Source of the DNA: Saccharicrinis sp050589685
Lineage (GTDB): Bacteria > Bacteroidota > Bacteroidia > Bacteroidales > Marinilabiliaceae
NCBI RefSeq assembly: GCF_050589685.1
Contig: NZ_JBNGOS010000010.1
Location: forward strand, 62,001 to 126,000
Length of the DNA: 64,000 bases
Direction: 5' to 3'
Positions 62,777 through 64,000 of the stretch are shown here, one piece after another. Numbering within the stretch: the stretch's first letter is position 1; each line of letters begins with the position of its first letter. The translations under genes and the position numbers were made by a program. The notes beneath the pieces are model-generated. The model searched no databases. It saw only the letters and a program-made list of their open reading frames with translations, and was not told the origin of the DNA.

Positions 62777-62784
62777 CAAATATA
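62777..62784 (-). promoter_or_regulatory. -7 box of the TPR-helicase operon
   Basis: On the minus strand TATATTTG, perfect TAnnTTTG, about 89 bp before the ATG, with the hairpin between. Confidence 0.5.
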
Positions 62785-62877
62785 ATAAGTTTAAGGGATT
62801 CAACTAAAACCGTACCACACTTTCGGTAAAATAACATGACGGTTCATTTTTGCTGCCCGGTATTATCTTTTCCAGTA

Positions 62878-63915
62878 TTACCTTTTATTTGCAAAGAGTC
62901 CTTGCAATAAGCCAAGTTCTTTTTCCACGAAAACCATATTCTCCATGTTCACCTCGGTTTCTCCTTTCCACCTGTAGGCCGCCAGAACTCCTCCGCTAGC
63001 AATGCAGGAATCAACGCAACAAACATTTTTCTTGGGTGACATGTTTTCTTTGTCCATACAGTAATGACCAAAAAACACAATTGATTCATCCTCGGAATAA
63101 TGTTTATACGGAAAGAGCAATTGTTTTGGAATCGTATAATCGGGCAATCGGAACTTATTACCGTAGCTCAGCTCATAAAAGGTTTTGTTGTCCGCTTCCT
63201 CCCACCACTTAATTCTGAAATTGTTTCTTCTGTTGTTGTTTGAATCCTTGATAATTAAATCATTCGGCAAGTTAAACTCAATTCCTTTGGTGGATTTTGC
63301 AACTGCATTTCCTAACACATGACCGGTATCCACCATATATTCTAAAGTTGTTTTTCGAAAGCGGCCATCTTCCCTGTAATCTTCGATTATGTTGGCATAT
63401 TCATCGTTCCAATAAGCATGCACCACTTTAATATCCCCGAAATCGAGATGAATGGGCAAGGTCCTTAACCATTTCACATAACCTTTCAGGAGTTTCTCTT
63501 CGCCGTAAAACTCTTGCCTTACTTGTTCGACCAGTTTTTTATTTGAGTAGGAAAGTTTTTTGAAGGGTTTCCCCTCTTTGTTTTTAGTAAGATGATAGAT
63601 CGCATAAAGCTCATGATTCCCTAATATAGCATGTGCAAATCCATAGCTAACCATTCCCCGCACAGTTTCCAGAACTCTGCGTGAATCTGGTCCCCTGTTT
63701 ATAAAATCGCCCACAAATATAGCCTTGCGGTGGGCATGACGCCAAACGCCATACATTTTGGTATATCCCAGCTTTAAGAGCAGCTCTTCCAGTTCGTTGG
63801 CATTACCATGAACATCTCCTATTATATCGTAGAAACATTTTTCCTGAATTATATTTCTTTTTTCGCCTTTAACCTGCTCCAAAATTCGATATATTTGATT
63901 ATTGTTATCGTCCAA
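62878..63915 (-). CDS. Metallophosphoesterase of the PPP/Ap4A-hydrolase type
   Basis: 345 residues. All core metal motifs are present: YDIIGDVHGN, AIFVGDFINRGPDSRRVLETV, and HAILGNHELYAIYH, with a later VVHAYWND and FFGHYCMD for the remaining metal His residues. This is the serine/threonine phosphatase/diadenosine-tetraphosphatase superfamily. It is cytoplasmic. Substrate unknown: protein phosphatase or dinucleotide hydrolase. No partner gene is close, and the gap to the TPR gene contains the leader hairpin. Confidence 0.94.
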   Translation of the reverse strand: MDDNNNQIYRILEQVKGEKRNIIQEKCFYDIIGDVHGNANELEELLLKLGYTKMYGVWRHAHRKAIFVGDFINRGPDSRRVLETVRGMVSYGFAHAILGNHELYAIYHLTKNKEGKPFKKLSYSNKKLVEQVRQEFYGEEKLLKGYVKWLRTLPIHLDFGDIKVVHAYWNDEYANIIEDYREDGRFRKTTLEYMVDTGHVLGNAVAKSTKGIEFNLPNDLIIKDSNNNRRNNFRIKWWEEADNKTFYELSYGNKFRLPDYTIPKQLLFPYKHYSEDESIVFFGHYCMDKENMSPKKNVCCVDSCIASGGVLAAYRWKGETEVNMENMVFVEKELGLLQGLFANKR

Positions 63916-63954
63916 AAGTATAACATTTGCTTTTATTTTAAAAACAAATTTTCC

Positions 63955-64000
63955 ATGACAAAAATAATTAATTGGGGTATCATAGGTTGCGGGGATGTTA
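63955..64000 (+). CDS. Gfo/Idh/MocA oxidoreductase, 3'-truncated by window edge
   Basis: Only 15 codons are inside: MTKIINWGIIGCGDV. The GIIGCGDV is the NAD(P)-binding start of Gfo/Idh/MocA dehydrogenases. It is divergent from the metallophosphoesterase. Substrate cannot be judged. Confidence 0.7.
   Translation, partial: MTKIINWGIIGCGDV

Noticed and set aside
1..64000. CRISPR arrays, insertion sequences, prophage, tRNA or rRNA genes
   Set aside because: I saw no spaced direct repeats, transposase or integrase frames, phage structural genes or tRNA/rRNA-like segments. I could not run tRNA or repeat software, so very divergent cases might be missed.

Overview
The window is a stretch of chromosome from a Bacteroidota bacterium, most probably a marine or anaerobic Bacteroidales/Marinilabiliales-type organism. 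The evidence is the gene content: an E1 alpha-beta fusion next to a two-lipoyl E2, DUF4270/DUF4907/Kelch lipoproteins, a PorE-like TPR-propeller-OmpA protein, a DUF4105/Lnb-type membrane protein, and Cys-ending lipoprotein signals rich in acidic residues after the Cys. There are no Shine-Dalgarno sites, and promoters match the Bacteroidota -7 box TAnnTTTG. I found no rRNA, tRNA, CRISPR array, insertion sequence or prophage, so this is mostly core chromosome with several poorly understood loci.

Layout. 1-7 kb: the 3' part of a sensor histidine kinase, a 1377-residue polytopic Cache-type receptor of unknown function, a YciB-like membrane domain fused to Nudix, and a small lipoprotein. 7-17 kb: AddA-type helicase-nuclease (-), orphan sugar-binding lipoprotein (-), MazG (-), PhoH (+), FKBP lipoprotein (+), ClpC (-). 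17-26 kb: GyrA and a secreted TPR protein (+), then on the minus strand a truncated globin, a beta-lactamase-fold serine hydrolase, two thioredoxin-fold proteins and a DUF4105/Lnb protein. 26-31 kb: a divergent pair of unknown genes with matched promoters, one broken by a frameshift; PyrD; an XRE regulator; and a 1.3-kb gene-free AT-rich region. A 12-bp palindrome, TTACATATGTAA, recurs four times here.

31-38 kb: the 2-oxoacid dehydrogenase operon E2-E1-flavodoxin (-) and the PorE-like protein. 38-43 kb: SnoaL-like and HEAT-like proteins, a secreted nickel superoxide dismutase, MsrA, RarA and a dienelactone hydrolase. 43-48 kb: an outer-membrane barrel plus DUF4270 (-), divergent from Kelch plus DUF4907 (+), with inverted repeats between them. 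48-50.4 kb: AraC regulator, pirin and YceI.

50.4-57.6 kb: a minus-strand block of MCP, GAF protein, polyphosphate kinase and an HD-PycTM protein. The last two are 4 bp apart, and a 19-bp palindrome precedes the GAF gene. 57.8-64 kb: ankyrin lipoprotein (+), a secreted TPR protein with a PIF1-like helicase-TPR fusion (-), a metallophosphoesterase (-), and the first codons of a Gfo/Idh/MocA oxidoreductase (+).

The best candidates for undescribed biology are the GAF-Ppk1-HD-PycTM block, the XRE/palindrome regulon, the helicase-TPR operon with its 17-bp leader hairpin, the OMP-DUF4270-Kelch-DUF4907 cluster, and the giant Cache receptor ending in what looks like a degenerate STAND-associated tail.
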